A DNA stretch of 64,000 nt from positions 1-64,000 of the forward strand of contig JADJWE010000006.1 in the NCBI GenBank assembly GCA_016716525.1, in the 5' to 3' direction. The notes below the pieces were generated by a model, which worked only from the letters and a program-made list of their open reading frames with translations, had not been told where the DNA came from and searched no databases. The position numbers and the translations under genes were made by a program. This DNA comes from Candidatus Flexicrinis affinis (GTDB lineage Bacteria; Chloroflexota; Anaerolineae; Aggregatilineales; Phototrophicaceae). Below, one piece after another: positions 29,237 to 37,413 of this stretch (the stretch's first letter is position 1; each line of letters begins with the position of its first letter).

Positions 29237-30727
29237 ATGCTGCCGTTCGACTTTTTGACGCATCTCCCGGCCGTCGTGCCGGAAGTCGGGCTGACGGTAT
29301 TGGCCCTGCTGGTGCTGCTGCTTGACCTGCGCCTGCACGGCGAGAACCGCAAGGTGATCGGCATGGTGGCCGGGCTGGGCATGATCGCGCTGGCGATTAC
29401 GCCGTTCATCTGGGCGCCAACCGACGCTACCGCCACCTATTGGGGCGGCATGGTGCGCCACGACGCGCTTTCGCAAATCTTCAAAGTGATCGCGCTGCTG
29501 GCCGGCGGCATCGTATCGCTGCTGACCGTCGAAACGCACGAAATGGGCCGCAAGGGCGAGTTTTATCTGATCGTCGTTGTCAGCACGTTGGGCGCCTGTT
29601 TGATGGCGGCCTCGGCCGACCTGATCATGGTCTTCGTCGCCCTCGAAACGCTCTCGATCCCGCTCTACATCCTCGCCTCGTTCAGCCGCCGCGACAAGCG
29701 CAGCGCTGAGGCCGGCGTGAAGTACTTCCTGTTCGGCTCGTTCGCGTCGGCGATCATGCTGTACGGGTTCAGCCTGCTGTACGGCTTCACCGGCCAAACC
29801 AACTTGTACGCTATCGCCGAGTACCTCGGCAGCCCAGAATTCGGGGCCAATGCCGCGCCGGTTCTGGCGACACTCGTCCTGATCGTGGTCGGTTTCGGCT
29901 TCAAGATCAGCGCGGTGCCGTTCCACTTCTGGACGCCGGACGTCTACGAGGGCGCGCCGACGCCGGTCACCGCGTTCGTCAGCGTGGCCAGCAAGGCGGC
30001 AAGCTTCGCGCTGCTGATGCGCTTCTTCCTTGCGGTGTTCCCGCATTCGATGGTCATCGGCGGCGTCGAAATCCAGAACTTCTGGGTCAACTTGGCGGCT
30101 GTCACCGCAGCGCTCACGATGACGGTCGGTAATGTGCTGGCGCTGTCGCAGAAGAATATCAAGCGTCTGCTGGCGTATTCGAGCATCGCGCAGGCGGGCT
30201 ACACGCTGATCGGTGTGGCGGCGCTGCATGCCGGCACGGCCCAGAGCGTCGCGTCGGTCACGTTCTACATGCTGATGTACCTGTTCACCAACATGGTGGC
30301 GTTCGGCGTCATCATCGTGTTCAGCGAAGCGACCGGCAGTGACGACATCAAGGACATGGCCGGTTTGAACCGGCGCAATCCGTGGATGGCGCTGGCGATG
30401 ACGGTCGGCTTCCTGTCGCTGGGCGGCATTCCGCCCGCGGCCGGGTTCTTCGGCAAGTTCTTCCTGTTCAACGCTGCCGTCGAAGCCAACCTGACATGGC
30501 TGGCGATCGTCGGCGTGGTGAACGCGATCATCGGCCTCGTCTACTACTTGGTCGTCATCAAGGTTATGTACGTCGACCGCAGCGCCGACGAGGACAAAGC
30601 CATCCCCGTCGCGCCGGTTGCGGCGTGGGCGATGGGCGGCGCCACAGTTGCCGTGGTGCTGCTCGGGACGATCGGCACCCAGATCGTCTTCAACTGGGCG
30701 CTCACGAGCGCCAGCGCACTGCTCTAG
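29237..30727 (+). CDS. nuoN: NADH-quinone oxidoreductase subunit N
   Basis: 496 residues, about 14 helices. FVALETLSIPLYILASFSRRDKRSAEAGVKYF (Glu and Lys of the channel), GFGFKISAVPFHFWTPDVYEGAPTPVTAFV and LALSQKNIKRLLAYSSIAQAGY are intact NuoN signatures. The ATG abuts the previous stop, with GGAGGGGGG inside the upstream gene as ribosome site. Last gene of the nuo set. Confidence 0.95.
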   Translation: MLPFDFLTHLPAVVPEVGLTVLALLVLLLDLRLHGENRKVIGMVAGLGMIALAITPFIWAPTDATATYWGGMVRHDALSQIFKVIALLAGGIVSLLTVETHEMGRKGEFYLIVVVSTLGACLMAASADLIMVFVALETLSIPLYILASFSRRDKRSAEAGVKYFLFGSFASAIMLYGFSLLYGFTGQTNLYAIAEYLGSPEFGANAAPVLATLVLIVVGFGFKISAVPFHFWTPDVYEGAPTPVTAFVSVASKAASFALLMRFFLAVFPHSMVIGGVEIQNFWVNLAAVTAALTMTVGNVLALSQKNIKRLLAYSSIAQAGYTLIGVAALHAGTAQSVASVTFYMLMYLFTNMVAFGVIIVFSEATGSDDIKDMAGLNRRNPWMALAMTVGFLSLGGIPPAAGFFGKFFLFNAAVEANLTWLAIVGVVNAIIGLVYYLVVIKVMYVDRSADEDKAIPVAPVAAWAMGGATVAVVLLGTIGTQIVFNWALTSASALL

Positions 30728-30737
30728 CGGGTTTCCT

Positions 30738-30773
30738 CGGCCCCCTCATCTGAAGTACCGGATGAGGGGGCCG
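30738..30773 (+). terminator. Strong hairpin after nuoN
   Basis: CGGCCCCCTCATC pairs with GATGAGGGGGCCG (13 bp, 10-base loop). The T-run is missing, so it may be a 3'-end stabiliser or a factor-dependent terminator. A possible AT-rich promoter for the atp genes follows at 30805-30835, but no hexamer pair there is convincing. Confidence 0.55.
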
Positions 30774-30850
30774 CATTGAACAGATCGTCCGTCATAGCAA
30801 TCGATTTTTGATTGTGATAAACTACACAACGTTTGTGGCCGGAAGAGCCG

Positions 30851-31138
30851 ATGACACAGCAGCATACCCCGCCCCCGCCGAAGCCGCGTCTCCTGAACGT
30901 CGGGGTCGCACTGGCCGCAGGGCAGGCCGGGTGCGTTACTGTCGTTATCGTCCTTCTGGCAGTTGCTTTAGGGCTGTGGCTTGATTCATTGATCGGGCGG
31001 CGCGGGCTGTGCACGCTGGGCTTGGTCATCCTGAGCATTCCGCTCAGCCTGACTCTGATGCTCAAGCTGGCGTTCAGAACCGTACGGCGCGCGGCGACAA
31101 TACTGCCGACGCCCGCCCCATCGAGTAAGGAGGAGTGA
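30851..31138 (+). CDS. atpI: AtpI/AtpZ-like small membrane protein of the ATP synthase operon
   Basis: 95 residues. After a Pro-rich start come two hydrophobic helices (AAGQAGCVTVVIVLLAVALG; TLGLVILSIPLSLTLML) separated by GLWLDSLIGRR, where the conserved LDxxxG-type hairpin of AtpI/AtpZ proteins lies. These assist c-ring assembly or carry Mg2+/Ca2+. ATG 30851 follows GGAAGAG. Placement directly ahead of atpB supports the call; sequence similarity to known AtpI is modest. Confidence 0.7.
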   Translation: MTQQHTPPPPKPRLLNVGVALAAGQAGCVTVVIVLLAVALGLWLDSLIGRRGLCTLGLVILSIPLSLTLMLKLAFRTVRRAATILPTPAPSSKEE

Positions 31139-31185
31139 GCTGTTGTGAGTGCGTTAGCGCGGGTAACTTACAGAGGGGAGTGGCG

Positions 31186-32772
31186 ATGAGCGCAAGAGGA
31201 CGCGGCTGCATCATCTTTGCCATCCTCGTGGTGGTAGGGATTGTATTCTGCGGAATCGTCCCGTTTGTGGTCATGCCTTCCGCGGGCATCGGCATGGCGC
31301 TTCCCGTCATCGCCGTCCCCGGTGAAGTCGTGACCCCGGGCGGATTATTTGGGATCGACCTGACCAACACCATCATCGGCACAGTTCTGGCCGACATCTT
31401 GGTGATCGTGTTTGCGCTGCTGGCATGGCGCGCATCGCGCGGTTGGACGAAAGAAATCCCCGGACGGTTCCAGTCCTTCGCCGAAACCATCGTCGAAGGC
31501 TTTTACGGTTTCTTGAGTGGCATTGGTGGAGAGCGTTTGCGCACCGCCCCGATGCTTTGGCCGCTGGTAGCGACGATCTTCCTGTTCCTGCTGGCCGGCA
31601 ACATGCTGAAGCTGTTCCCCGGTGTCGAGACGGTGGGCAAGATGCACTGCGCCCACGTCGGCTTCAACGGCTACCCGATTGTGCCGGGCACGATGTCTGA
31701 CACGAGCTGGCTGTTGTACGTTGACGCAGCGCTCGACAGCGGCACCGAGCAGACCGAGGCTATGGAACACGCCTGCGTCGAATACTTCGACGAGAAGGCC
31801 TACGAACGGCTCGTGATTGCGCCGGATGCCGAAGTTGGCGCCGTGATCGAGGAACTTGAGGCCGAGAAGGCCACCCTCGAATCCCAACTGGCGACTGCGG
31901 ACGCCGAAGCGGCGACCGAGATCGAGCATCAGATCGAGTTCGTCGAGATGCGGATCGCGAGCGCCGAACAGCTCGAAGGCATCGAGCCGCAGATTGTTGC
32001 GCTTGAAGCGCAGGTCGAGGAAGCTCGTGCTGCCGAAGCTGGCAGCAGCGAATCGGCGGACGATCATGGCGCGGCCGAAGACGATCACAGCGAGACGGCA
32101 GCGACCGACGGTGAAGGCGAAGCGGCTGCAGAGGGTGAAGCAGCCCCGCTGCCCGAAACACCGGCCGTGACACTGGCTGAACTCGAAGCGCAGCTTGCCG
32201 ACCTCGAAACCGAGCGCAACCTTGCGTTGTCGCAGCTGCATTACCCGGGCGCGACGCTGGCTTTGACGCCCGAGCAGCTTGAGCGCGGCGCCATCCCGTT
32301 CGTCTTCCACATCACGCCGTTTGTCCGCGGCCCGGCCACCGACCTCAGCCTGACGATCGCGCTGGCGGTACTGGCGGTTGTGCTGGTGCAGGTTTACGGT
32401 GTCATCTCGCAAGGCCCGGCCTACTTCGAGAAGTTCATCAACGTCACGGCGCTTGGCAACTTGAACAAGAAGCCGATGGGCGCGATCGACTTCCTCGTCG
32501 GCCTGATCGAAATCATTTCGGAAATCGGCAAGATCGTCTCTCTCGCCTTCCGTCTTTTCGGCAACCTATTTGCCGGCGGCGTGGCGCTCATGGCGATCTC
32601 GTTCCTCGTCGCGCTGTTGGTCCCGGGCGTTATCTACGGCCTCGAGATCATCATCGGTGCGGTGCAGGCGCTGGTGTTCTCGGTTCTCACTCTGGTGTTC
32701 TCTGTGCAGGCGATGGAAGGACATCATGGCGATGAGCATGATGACCACGCTGCTGCCGAGGCCCATCACTAA
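31186..32772 (+). CDS. atpB: F0 ATP synthase subunit a with large coiled-coil insertion
   Basis: 528 residues, about twice the usual length. The membrane core is normal: N-terminal helix, VLADILVIVFALLAW, LWPLVATIFLFLLAGNMLKL, then ITPFVRGPATDLSLTIALAV, and the essential Arg (about R456) in LAFRLFGNLFAGGVALMAI, followed by ALVFSVLTLVFSVQAM. Residue R+9, Glu in Escherichia coli, is Gly here. Residues about 152-370 are inserted between the second and third core helices. They comprise a Cys-containing globular start (MHCAHVG, EHACVEYF), heptad-rich coils (about 219-285 and 327-352) and an acidic linker between them. By E. coli topology this loop is extracytoplasmic. ATG 31186 follows GAGGGGAG; an upstream TTG is less likely. 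Confidence 0.93.
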   Translation: MSARGRGCIIFAILVVVGIVFCGIVPFVVMPSAGIGMALPVIAVPGEVVTPGGLFGIDLTNTIIGTVLADILVIVFALLAWRASRGWTKEIPGRFQSFAETIVEGFYGFLSGIGGERLRTAPMLWPLVATIFLFLLAGNMLKLFPGVETVGKMHCAHVGFNGYPIVPGTMSDTSWLLYVDAALDSGTEQTEAMEHACVEYFDEKAYERLVIAPDAEVGAVIEELEAEKATLESQLATADAEAATEIEHQIEFVEMRIASAEQLEGIEPQIVALEAQVEEARAAEAGSSESADDHGAAEDDHSETAATDGEGEAAAEGEAAPLPETPAVTLAELEAQLADLETERNLALSQLHYPGATLALTPEQLERGAIPFVFHITPFVRGPATDLSLTIALAVLAVVLVQVYGVISQGPAYFEKFINVTALGNLNKKPMGAIDFLVGLIEIISEIGKIVSLAFRLFGNLFAGGVALMAISFLVALLVPGVIYGLEIIIGAVQALVFSVLTLVFSVQAMEGHHGDEHDDHAAAEAHH

Positions 32773-32826
32773 GTCACGTTGGTAATCACACTCTAGAAGC
32801 TGTCCAGAGGACAAGGAGCAAACGTC

Positions 32827-33066
32827 ATGATTGAAGGTAACATCGCTGATGGGCTGAAGGCCGTAGGCGCAGGGCTCGCCATGATCGGTGCGTTGGGCCC
32901 GGGTGTCGGCATCGGTGTGCTGGTGAACGGCGCGCTGCAAGCAATCGGCCGCAACCCGGACGCGGCCGGCCAGGTTCAGACCAACATGATTCTCGGTATC
33001 GTGTTCGCCGAAGCCGTCGCCATTTACTGCTTGGTGGTCGCGCTTATCGTGCTGTTCGTGCTCTAA
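32827..33066 (+). CDS. atpE: F0 ATP synthase subunit c
   Basis: 79 residues, two helices with the loop ALQAIGRNPDAAGQV (R-N/Q-P motif contacting the central stalk). The ion-binding Glu is E62 in VFAEAVAIYC. Na+ ligands found in Na+-type rings are absent (GVGIG for GVGQG, AEAV for AEST), so the ring is H+-driven. AGGAG lies before the ATG. Confidence 0.96.
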   Translation: MIEGNIADGLKAVGAGLAMIGALGPGVGIGVLVNGALQAIGRNPDAAGQVQTNMILGIVFAEAVAIYCLVVALIVLFVL

Positions 33067-33097
33067 TCGACGACTTCGAGCCTAGAGGAGGGTCGAT

Positions 33098-33895
33098 ATG
33101 AGACAACATAAGACACTGATGCTGCTGGTCGCGATGGCGCTGTTGGCGCTTGCGGTCACGCCTGCGTTTGCCGCCGAAGAAGGTGGCGATCCGCTCGGCG
33201 CACTCGGTATCAACGGCGGCTTCCTGCTGGCGCAGTGGGTCAACTTCGGTCTGATCTTCGTGCTGCTAACCGCCCTGCTGTGGCGCCCGATCATGAACCA
33301 TCTTGACGCGCGCAGCGCCAAGATCAAGAAGGGCATCGAAGATGCCGCCGCCGCCGCCAACGCACGCAAGAACGCGGAAGCCGAAGCGGAGAAGATTCTG
33401 TCGCAGGCGCAGAAGGAAGTTCAGCTGAAGATCGCTGAAGGTCAGGGCCGCGCTGACGAAGTGGCCAAGCAAGTCGAGGCCGAAGCCCGCAAGGAAGCCG
33501 AGAAGATCCTGGCCGATGCCCGCGCCGCCGCTACGGCAGCCCGCGACACCGAACTTGCCGGCCTGCGCGGTCAGGTGACGTCGATTGCCGTCGCCATCAG
33601 CCAGCGCCTGATCGGCGAGACGCTCGACGAGAAGCGTCAGAAGAAGCTGGTCAGCGAGTTCCTCAGCAGCGTCCCGGCCGAGGCCAAAGGCCTCAAGGGC
33701 GCTGTCGAAGTCACCAGCGCAATGCCCCTCGAGGATGCCGAGAAGGACAGCGTCAAGAAGGCGCTCGGCGCGTCGGAGATCACCTACTCGGTCGACCCGA
33801 CGATCCTCGGCGGTCTGGTGATCAAGGCCGGTGGCCGTGTCATCGACGGTTCGGTCAAGAACAACCTGAACGTACTGGCGTCACGCCTGAACTAA
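33098..33895 (+). CDS. atpF: ATP synthase subunit b fused to the C-terminal part of delta
   Basis: 265 residues. A signal-like N-terminus (LLVAMALLALAVTPAFA) is followed by the b-subunit membrane helix (WVNFGLIFVLLTALLWRPIM) and a long Ala/Glu/Lys coiled coil (ARKNAEAEAEKILSQAQ..., to about residue 165). The last 60 residues (VEVTSAMPLEDAEKDSVKKAL, DPTILGGLVIKAGGRVIDGSV) are the C-terminal domain of subunit delta/OSCP, which binds the F1 alpha subunit; the delta N-terminal helical domain is not evident. The fusion forms the peripheral stator. AGGAGG precedes the ATG. Genes for F1 do not follow. Confidence 0.9.
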   Translation: MRQHKTLMLLVAMALLALAVTPAFAAEEGGDPLGALGINGGFLLAQWVNFGLIFVLLTALLWRPIMNHLDARSAKIKKGIEDAAAAANARKNAEAEAEKILSQAQKEVQLKIAEGQGRADEVAKQVEAEARKEAEKILADARAAATAARDTELAGLRGQVTSIAVAISQRLIGETLDEKRQKKLVSEFLSSVPAEAKGLKGAVEVTSAMPLEDAEKDSVKKALGASEITYSVDPTILGGLVIKAGGRVIDGSVKNNLNVLASRLN

Positions 33896-33927
33896 CGCTC
33901 TAAACCACTCGCTCCAAGCCCTTAAGA

Positions 33928-33957
33928 CCGCCCGGACGCCACGCGTCGGGCGGTTTT
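33928..33957 (+). terminator. Intrinsic terminator of the F0 genes
   Basis: CCGCCC-g-GACGC / GCGTC-GGGCGG stem with a CA-type loop, then TTTTCTTTG. It closes the atp set after the b-delta fusion, confirming that no F1 gene is cotranscribed. Confidence 0.85.
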
Positions 33958-34076
33958 CTTTGTTCCGGGATGTCGACAACGATGTGAATGTTGTCAGGTG
34001 ACACCCTGACATTCGTCGCCTGAAATCTACCGCGTTTCGTGCGTACTATAGGTGTAGAACGACAGGACATCTCGCC

Positions 34077-34829
34077 ATGACGATGCAATCCGCACTGCCC
34101 AACCGTCCCGTGACCGACACCGCCGAGGGTGTTGTACGCGGCGCATTCGCGCTTCTAAATCCGTTCCGGCGCTCGTACCGCACCCAGTGGGGTGCCACCC
34201 ATGAAGAACTTCGCCGCGCCCTTCCCGGCGACGACGTACTGCCCGAGGTCCGGTGGTCATCAACCCATGCCATCGACATCAACGCACCACCGGATCAGGT
34301 CTGGCCGTGGATCGTGCAAATCGGGCAGGGGCGCGGCGGATTCTACAGCTACGAGACGCTTGAAAACCTGTTCGGTTGCAAGATTACCAACGCAGACGAA
34401 ATCGTCCCCGAGCTGCAGAATCTAGCCGTCGGTGACGAAATCCGCATGCATCCGAGCGACGCAATGCCGGTGTTCAAGGCGCTGCAGGTCACGGCGCCGA
34501 CCACACTGCTGCTCGGAAATCGTCCCGCGTATGATGCCAAGCTCGATAGCACCATCGGCGTGACGTGGTTGTTCCAGCTCGAGCCGTCCAACCCTGGCAC
34601 CACGCGCTTGATTACTCGCTGGCGGATGTTCTACACCCCCGACTCTACGCGTAACCGTCTCGCCTTCGGGCCGATGTTGATCGAGCCGATCGACTTCGTG
34701 ATGGAAACCAAGATGTTGCAAGGGATCAAGGAGCGTGCCGAGCGCCGCCGGGCACAAATCGAAGAGGTCGATCCTTCGGAGGCACAGCCGAAGGCTCACC
34801 CGAAGTGGCAGCTCCCGATTTACCCGTAA
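34077..34829 (+). CDS. SRPBCC/START-like ligand-binding protein
   Basis: 250 residues. The core THAIDINAPPDQVWPWIVQIGQGRGGFYSYETLENLFGCKI is the classic SRPBCC start (polyketide-cyclase/START-like fold), followed by VGDEIRMHPSD and a C-terminal MLIEPIDFVMETKMLQGIKERA helix that closes the cavity. No signal peptide is present, so it is cytosolic. The ligand is unknown. It is monocistronic, between the atp terminator and a convergent thiol peroxidase gene. Confidence 0.8.
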   Translation: MTMQSALPNRPVTDTAEGVVRGAFALLNPFRRSYRTQWGATHEELRRALPGDDVLPEVRWSSTHAIDINAPPDQVWPWIVQIGQGRGGFYSYETLENLFGCKITNADEIVPELQNLAVGDEIRMHPSDAMPVFKALQVTAPTTLLLGNRPAYDAKLDSTIGVTWLFQLEPSNPGTTRLITRWRMFYTPDSTRNRLAFGPMLIEPIDFVMETKMLQGIKERAERRRAQIEEVDPSEAQPKAHPKWQLPIYP

Positions 34830-34847
34830 AAGGACGCCTCATTCAAG

Positions 34848-34874
34848 ACGGCCGTCGAGCAATTCGGCGGCCGT
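34848..34874. terminator. Bidirectional hairpin between convergent genes
   Basis: ACGGCCG / CGGCCGT, 7-bp stem with a 13-base loop, in the 65-base gap between the convergent SRPBCC and tpx genes. It has few flanking T/A residues, hence modest confidence. Confidence 0.45.
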
Positions 34875-34894
34875 TCTGATTCAAGCCCATTGCC

Positions 34895-35404
34895 CTAAGC
34901 CAACGCGCGCGCGGCATCCAGCGCGGCGGTAAAGTCGACCTCGTCGCCCATAGCCGGCATATACTGCGCATAGCGCAGCACGTCTTCCTTGTCGACCACG
35001 AACACGGCGCGTTGGCAGATGCGCCACGGCACGACGTGTACGCCATACGCGTCGGCAAACCCCATGTCGAGATGGCACGACAGCGTCTCGGTCTTGTCGA
35101 TACCCTCAGTCGCGCAGTAGCGGCCAAGCGCGTACGGCAGGTCGGCGCTGACGGTCAGCACGACGATATCGTCCGACAGGCCGGCGGCCTCGACGTTGAA
35201 CCGGCGTGTCTGCGCGCTGCATACCCGCGTATCGATCGACGGCACGCACGAGATCACTTTAACCTTGCCGGCATACTCGGCCGACGTGCGCGCCTGATTG
35301 CGCGGCGTCGACAGAGACCAACCCGGCGCGGGAGCGCCGACCTCCAACATCGCGTTGCGCACTTCGAGTTCCATGCTGCCGACCTTCATGCCGGGACGGG
35401 ACAT
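34895..35404 (-). CDS. tpx: Thiol peroxidase, atypical 2-Cys peroxiredoxin
   Basis: 169 residues. ISCVPSIDTRVCSAQTRRFN is the Tpx signature with the peroxidatic Cys62 (Thr59 and Arg activate it), and YALGRYCATEGIDKTETLS holds the resolving Cys97 at the usual spacing. An additional Cys53 is present. It reduces H2O2 and alkyl peroxides in the cytosol using thioredoxin. ATG 35404 was taken because GAGG stands 5 bases upstream; a longer frame begins at 35419. Confidence 0.93.
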   Translation of the reverse strand: MSRPGMKVGSMELEVRNAMLEVGAPAPGWSLSTPRNQARTSAEYAGKVKVISCVPSIDTRVCSAQTRRFNVEAAGLSDDIVVLTVSADLPYALGRYCATEGIDKTETLSCHLDMGFADAYGVHVVPWRICQRAVFVVDKEDVLRYAQYMPAMGDEVDFTAALDAARALA

Positions 35405-35473
35405 AAACACCTCACACATTCAGATGGATTAGCCCGGCAGTATAGCGGCGAAAGCTAAGGCTCGGCTTAGGGT

Positions 35474-36154
35474 TCAGCCGGCCGCGCCGCTGAGGATAAC
35501 CGGGATCGTATGTAGCACGTCACCCTGTGCGGTGATAATCTGCACCAGCACACTGCCGGTCGCGCCTCCGGGCGTGAGCGCCGCCTGCCACGGCAGTTCG
35601 TCCGCGAGATACGACGGCGGCAGCGTCACCTCGGCGCGGTCGATTTCGGCGCCGTCGTCGCCGACCAGAACGACCGAGAACGTGCGCTCGGACAATCCGG
35701 ACGCGCGGCCCTGCACGCCGATCTCGTCGCCGCCGACCTCGTCACCGGGCTGCGGCACCGCGACGTCGATATACGTACCCTCGGGTCGATGCTCAATCGA
35801 CGCCAGCGTGACCGACGCCGTGGCGTAGGGCGGGTCGTCAGGGGCGTCCGCCGCCGTGATCGACACCGTCGCTTCTGTGGGCGGCCCAGCGTACGGATGC
35901 ACGAGTTCAATCTCGAAGCCGCCGTCGCGCGCGTCCACGGCTTGCTGTGTGAGTACCACCCCGTCCGCGACCGCAACAGTGACGATCAGCCCGCCGCTGT
36001 TGACGCCCTGCGCGTCGCCGGCCACGGTCACGACGCTGGAGTAGATCACCGTGCCGTTCGGCGGCGACACGAGCGTGACCGCGCCCGTCTTGCCCTGCGG
36101 GGCGCAGGCCGGCAACATGAGCGTCAGTGCGATGGCAGCAATCAGGCGGCGCAT
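35474..36154 (-). CDS. Lipoprotein with Gmad2-type Ig-like domains
   Basis: 226 residues. The signal ends in a lipobox (LMLPAC), so the protein is lipid-anchored outside the membrane. Two beta-sandwich repeats follow: VTLVSPPNGTVIYSSVVTVAG and VAVPQPGDEVGGDEIGVQGRA. Both start with the (S/Q)P-x-(N/G)-x-V pattern of the Gmad2 (spore germination, Ig-like) domain. Such domains bind or scaffold at the cell surface. It lies next to tpx on the same strand. Confidence 0.75.
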   Translation of the reverse strand: MRRLIAAIALTLMLPACAPQGKTGAVTLVSPPNGTVIYSSVVTVAGDAQGVNSGGLIVTVAVADGVVLTQQAVDARDGGFEIELVHPYAGPPTEATVSITAADAPDDPPYATASVTLASIEHRPEGTYIDVAVPQPGDEVGGDEIGVQGRASGLSERTFSVVLVGDDGAEIDRAEVTLPPSYLADELPWQAALTPGGATGSVLVQIITAQGDVLHTIPVILSGAAG

Positions 36155-36229
36155 GGCGTGTCCTACTTGGGTGGATGTCCGTGGCGATTGTACCCGCCCC
36201 GCTCGGGCCGTCCACCCCTACGCGCCGCG

Positions 36230-36258
36230 TTGCCTGTCGCCCGGACTCGGGATATAAT
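36230..36258 (+). promoter_or_regulatory. Promoter of the alpha-toroid-like gene
   Basis: TTGCCT (36230-36235), 17-base spacer, perfect TATAAT (36253-36258). The start ATG at 36291 has AGGAGG 8 bases upstream. Confidence 0.65.
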
Positions 36259-36290
36259 ACATTTGTTCTAGTCTCGCAGGAGGAAATCGC

Positions 36291-37189
36291 ATGACTGCCG
36301 CTGACTCCTTTGCCAACGGTGTGCGCCTACCTGACGGCACACGGCCGCCCGCTCGAACAGGCGCTTTACGCCTACCACTTCAGCGGCGGCTATGCCGGCG
36401 ACGTGGTGACCGCGCTCACCCGCTACCAGAACCTCGACGGCGGCTTCGGCCACGGGCTTGAGCCGGACGTACGCCTCGCGGACTCGTCCGTGATCGCGAC
36501 GTCGGTCGCCTTCCAGCACATGCAGGAGATCGGCATGCCGACCGATCACGCGATGGTCGTTCAAGCCTGCGCTTACCTGAATACGGTATACCTCCCCGAC
36601 GAAGCGCGCTTCCCGATCATCCCGCCGGAGATCGACGACGCGCCGCATGCGCCGTGGTGGCAGTACGGCGGCGATTTGTGGCAGAGCAAGCTCAATCCGA
36701 CCGCTGAGCTGCTCGGCTGTCTGTTCGCCTATCCGACGCACTTTCCCGCCGATGTACTCCAAAACGTACGCGAACAGGTCAGCAAAAACCGTTCAAAGCG
36801 CCGACTCGATGGAGATGCACGACCTGATGTGCTGCGTGCGTCTGGTCGAGAACCGGGCCACACCCGCCGATCTGCGCGACGCGCTGCTGCCCAAGCTGAC
36901 CGAACTGGTCGACAAGGCCGTCGAGCGCGATCCGGCCAACTGGCCGAACTACACGCTTCCGCCGCTCGGGATCGTGTCGTCGCCCGCCTCGCCGTTTGCG
37001 CACCTGTTCGAACACGTGCTGCCCGCCAACCTCGACTTCATGCTGAGCTGGCAGAGCGAGGACGGCGGATGGCACCCCAACTGGAACTGGGGCTATCTGC
37101 CGGAGGTGTGGGCTGTCGCCGAGCGCGACTGGACGAGCGTCCTCACACTGACCAACCTCAAGAAACTGCGTGCCTTCGGCGCGGCGTAG
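36291..37189 (+). pseudogene. Prenyltransferase/squalene-oxidase-repeat (alpha-toroid-like) protein, two frameshifts
   Basis: The promoter, RBS and ATG 36291 lead into MTAADS. After an indel near 36308 the frame continues CAYLTAHGRPLEQALYAYHF, TRYQNLDGGFGHGLEPDVRL, SSVIATSVAFQHMQEIGM and ending with LFAYPTHFPADVLQNV. A second indel in an A-run near 36787 shifts to DSMEMHDLMCCVRLVENR, LPPLGIVSSPASPFAHLF and SWQSEDGGWHPNWNWGYL. The repeated (D/E)GG(F/W) with helical surroundings is typical of the alpha/alpha toroid of terpenoid cyclases and related bacterial proteins of about 300 residues; no catalytic DxDD or CaaX-type site is evident. Errors in sequencing are as likely as real decay. Confidence 0.65.
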
Positions 37190-37203
37190 AGAAAGGCGAC
37201 CAA

Positions 37204-37320
37204 AGGGCTTTCGCCCTCTGGACTCCCGTTTCTGCGGACTGATGCCGCATGCGGCATCAGTCCGCGAGTAACGAGGTGCAGGAGTGCAAACTCCTGCCGA
37301 GGCTTGGGGCAGCGCCCCGA
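37204..37320. repeat. Intergenic cluster of four hairpins including a perfect 32-base palindrome
   Basis: In order: GGGC-tttc-GCCC (within the dispersed core shared with 18711-18731), a perfect palindrome at 37234-37265 whose arm is GCGGACTGATGCCGCA, GCAGGAG-tgcaaa-CTCCTGC at 37278-37297, and GGGGC-agc-GCCCC at 37305-37319. No gene lies in 37190-37413. It resembles a composite dispersed extragenic element. Confidence 0.7.
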
Positions 37321-37413
37321 CAACACACCCTTCTTACATTCTCAACACACGTTCGAAACACGTTGGGCGGATCATAGAGTCATGAGATGTCGCCATTGTG
37401 CAGGAGGTTCGAG

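Noticed and set aside
32827..33066. A Na+-driven c-ring
   Set aside because: The Gln and Ser/Thr ligands of Na+-type subunit c are Ile, Ala and Val here.
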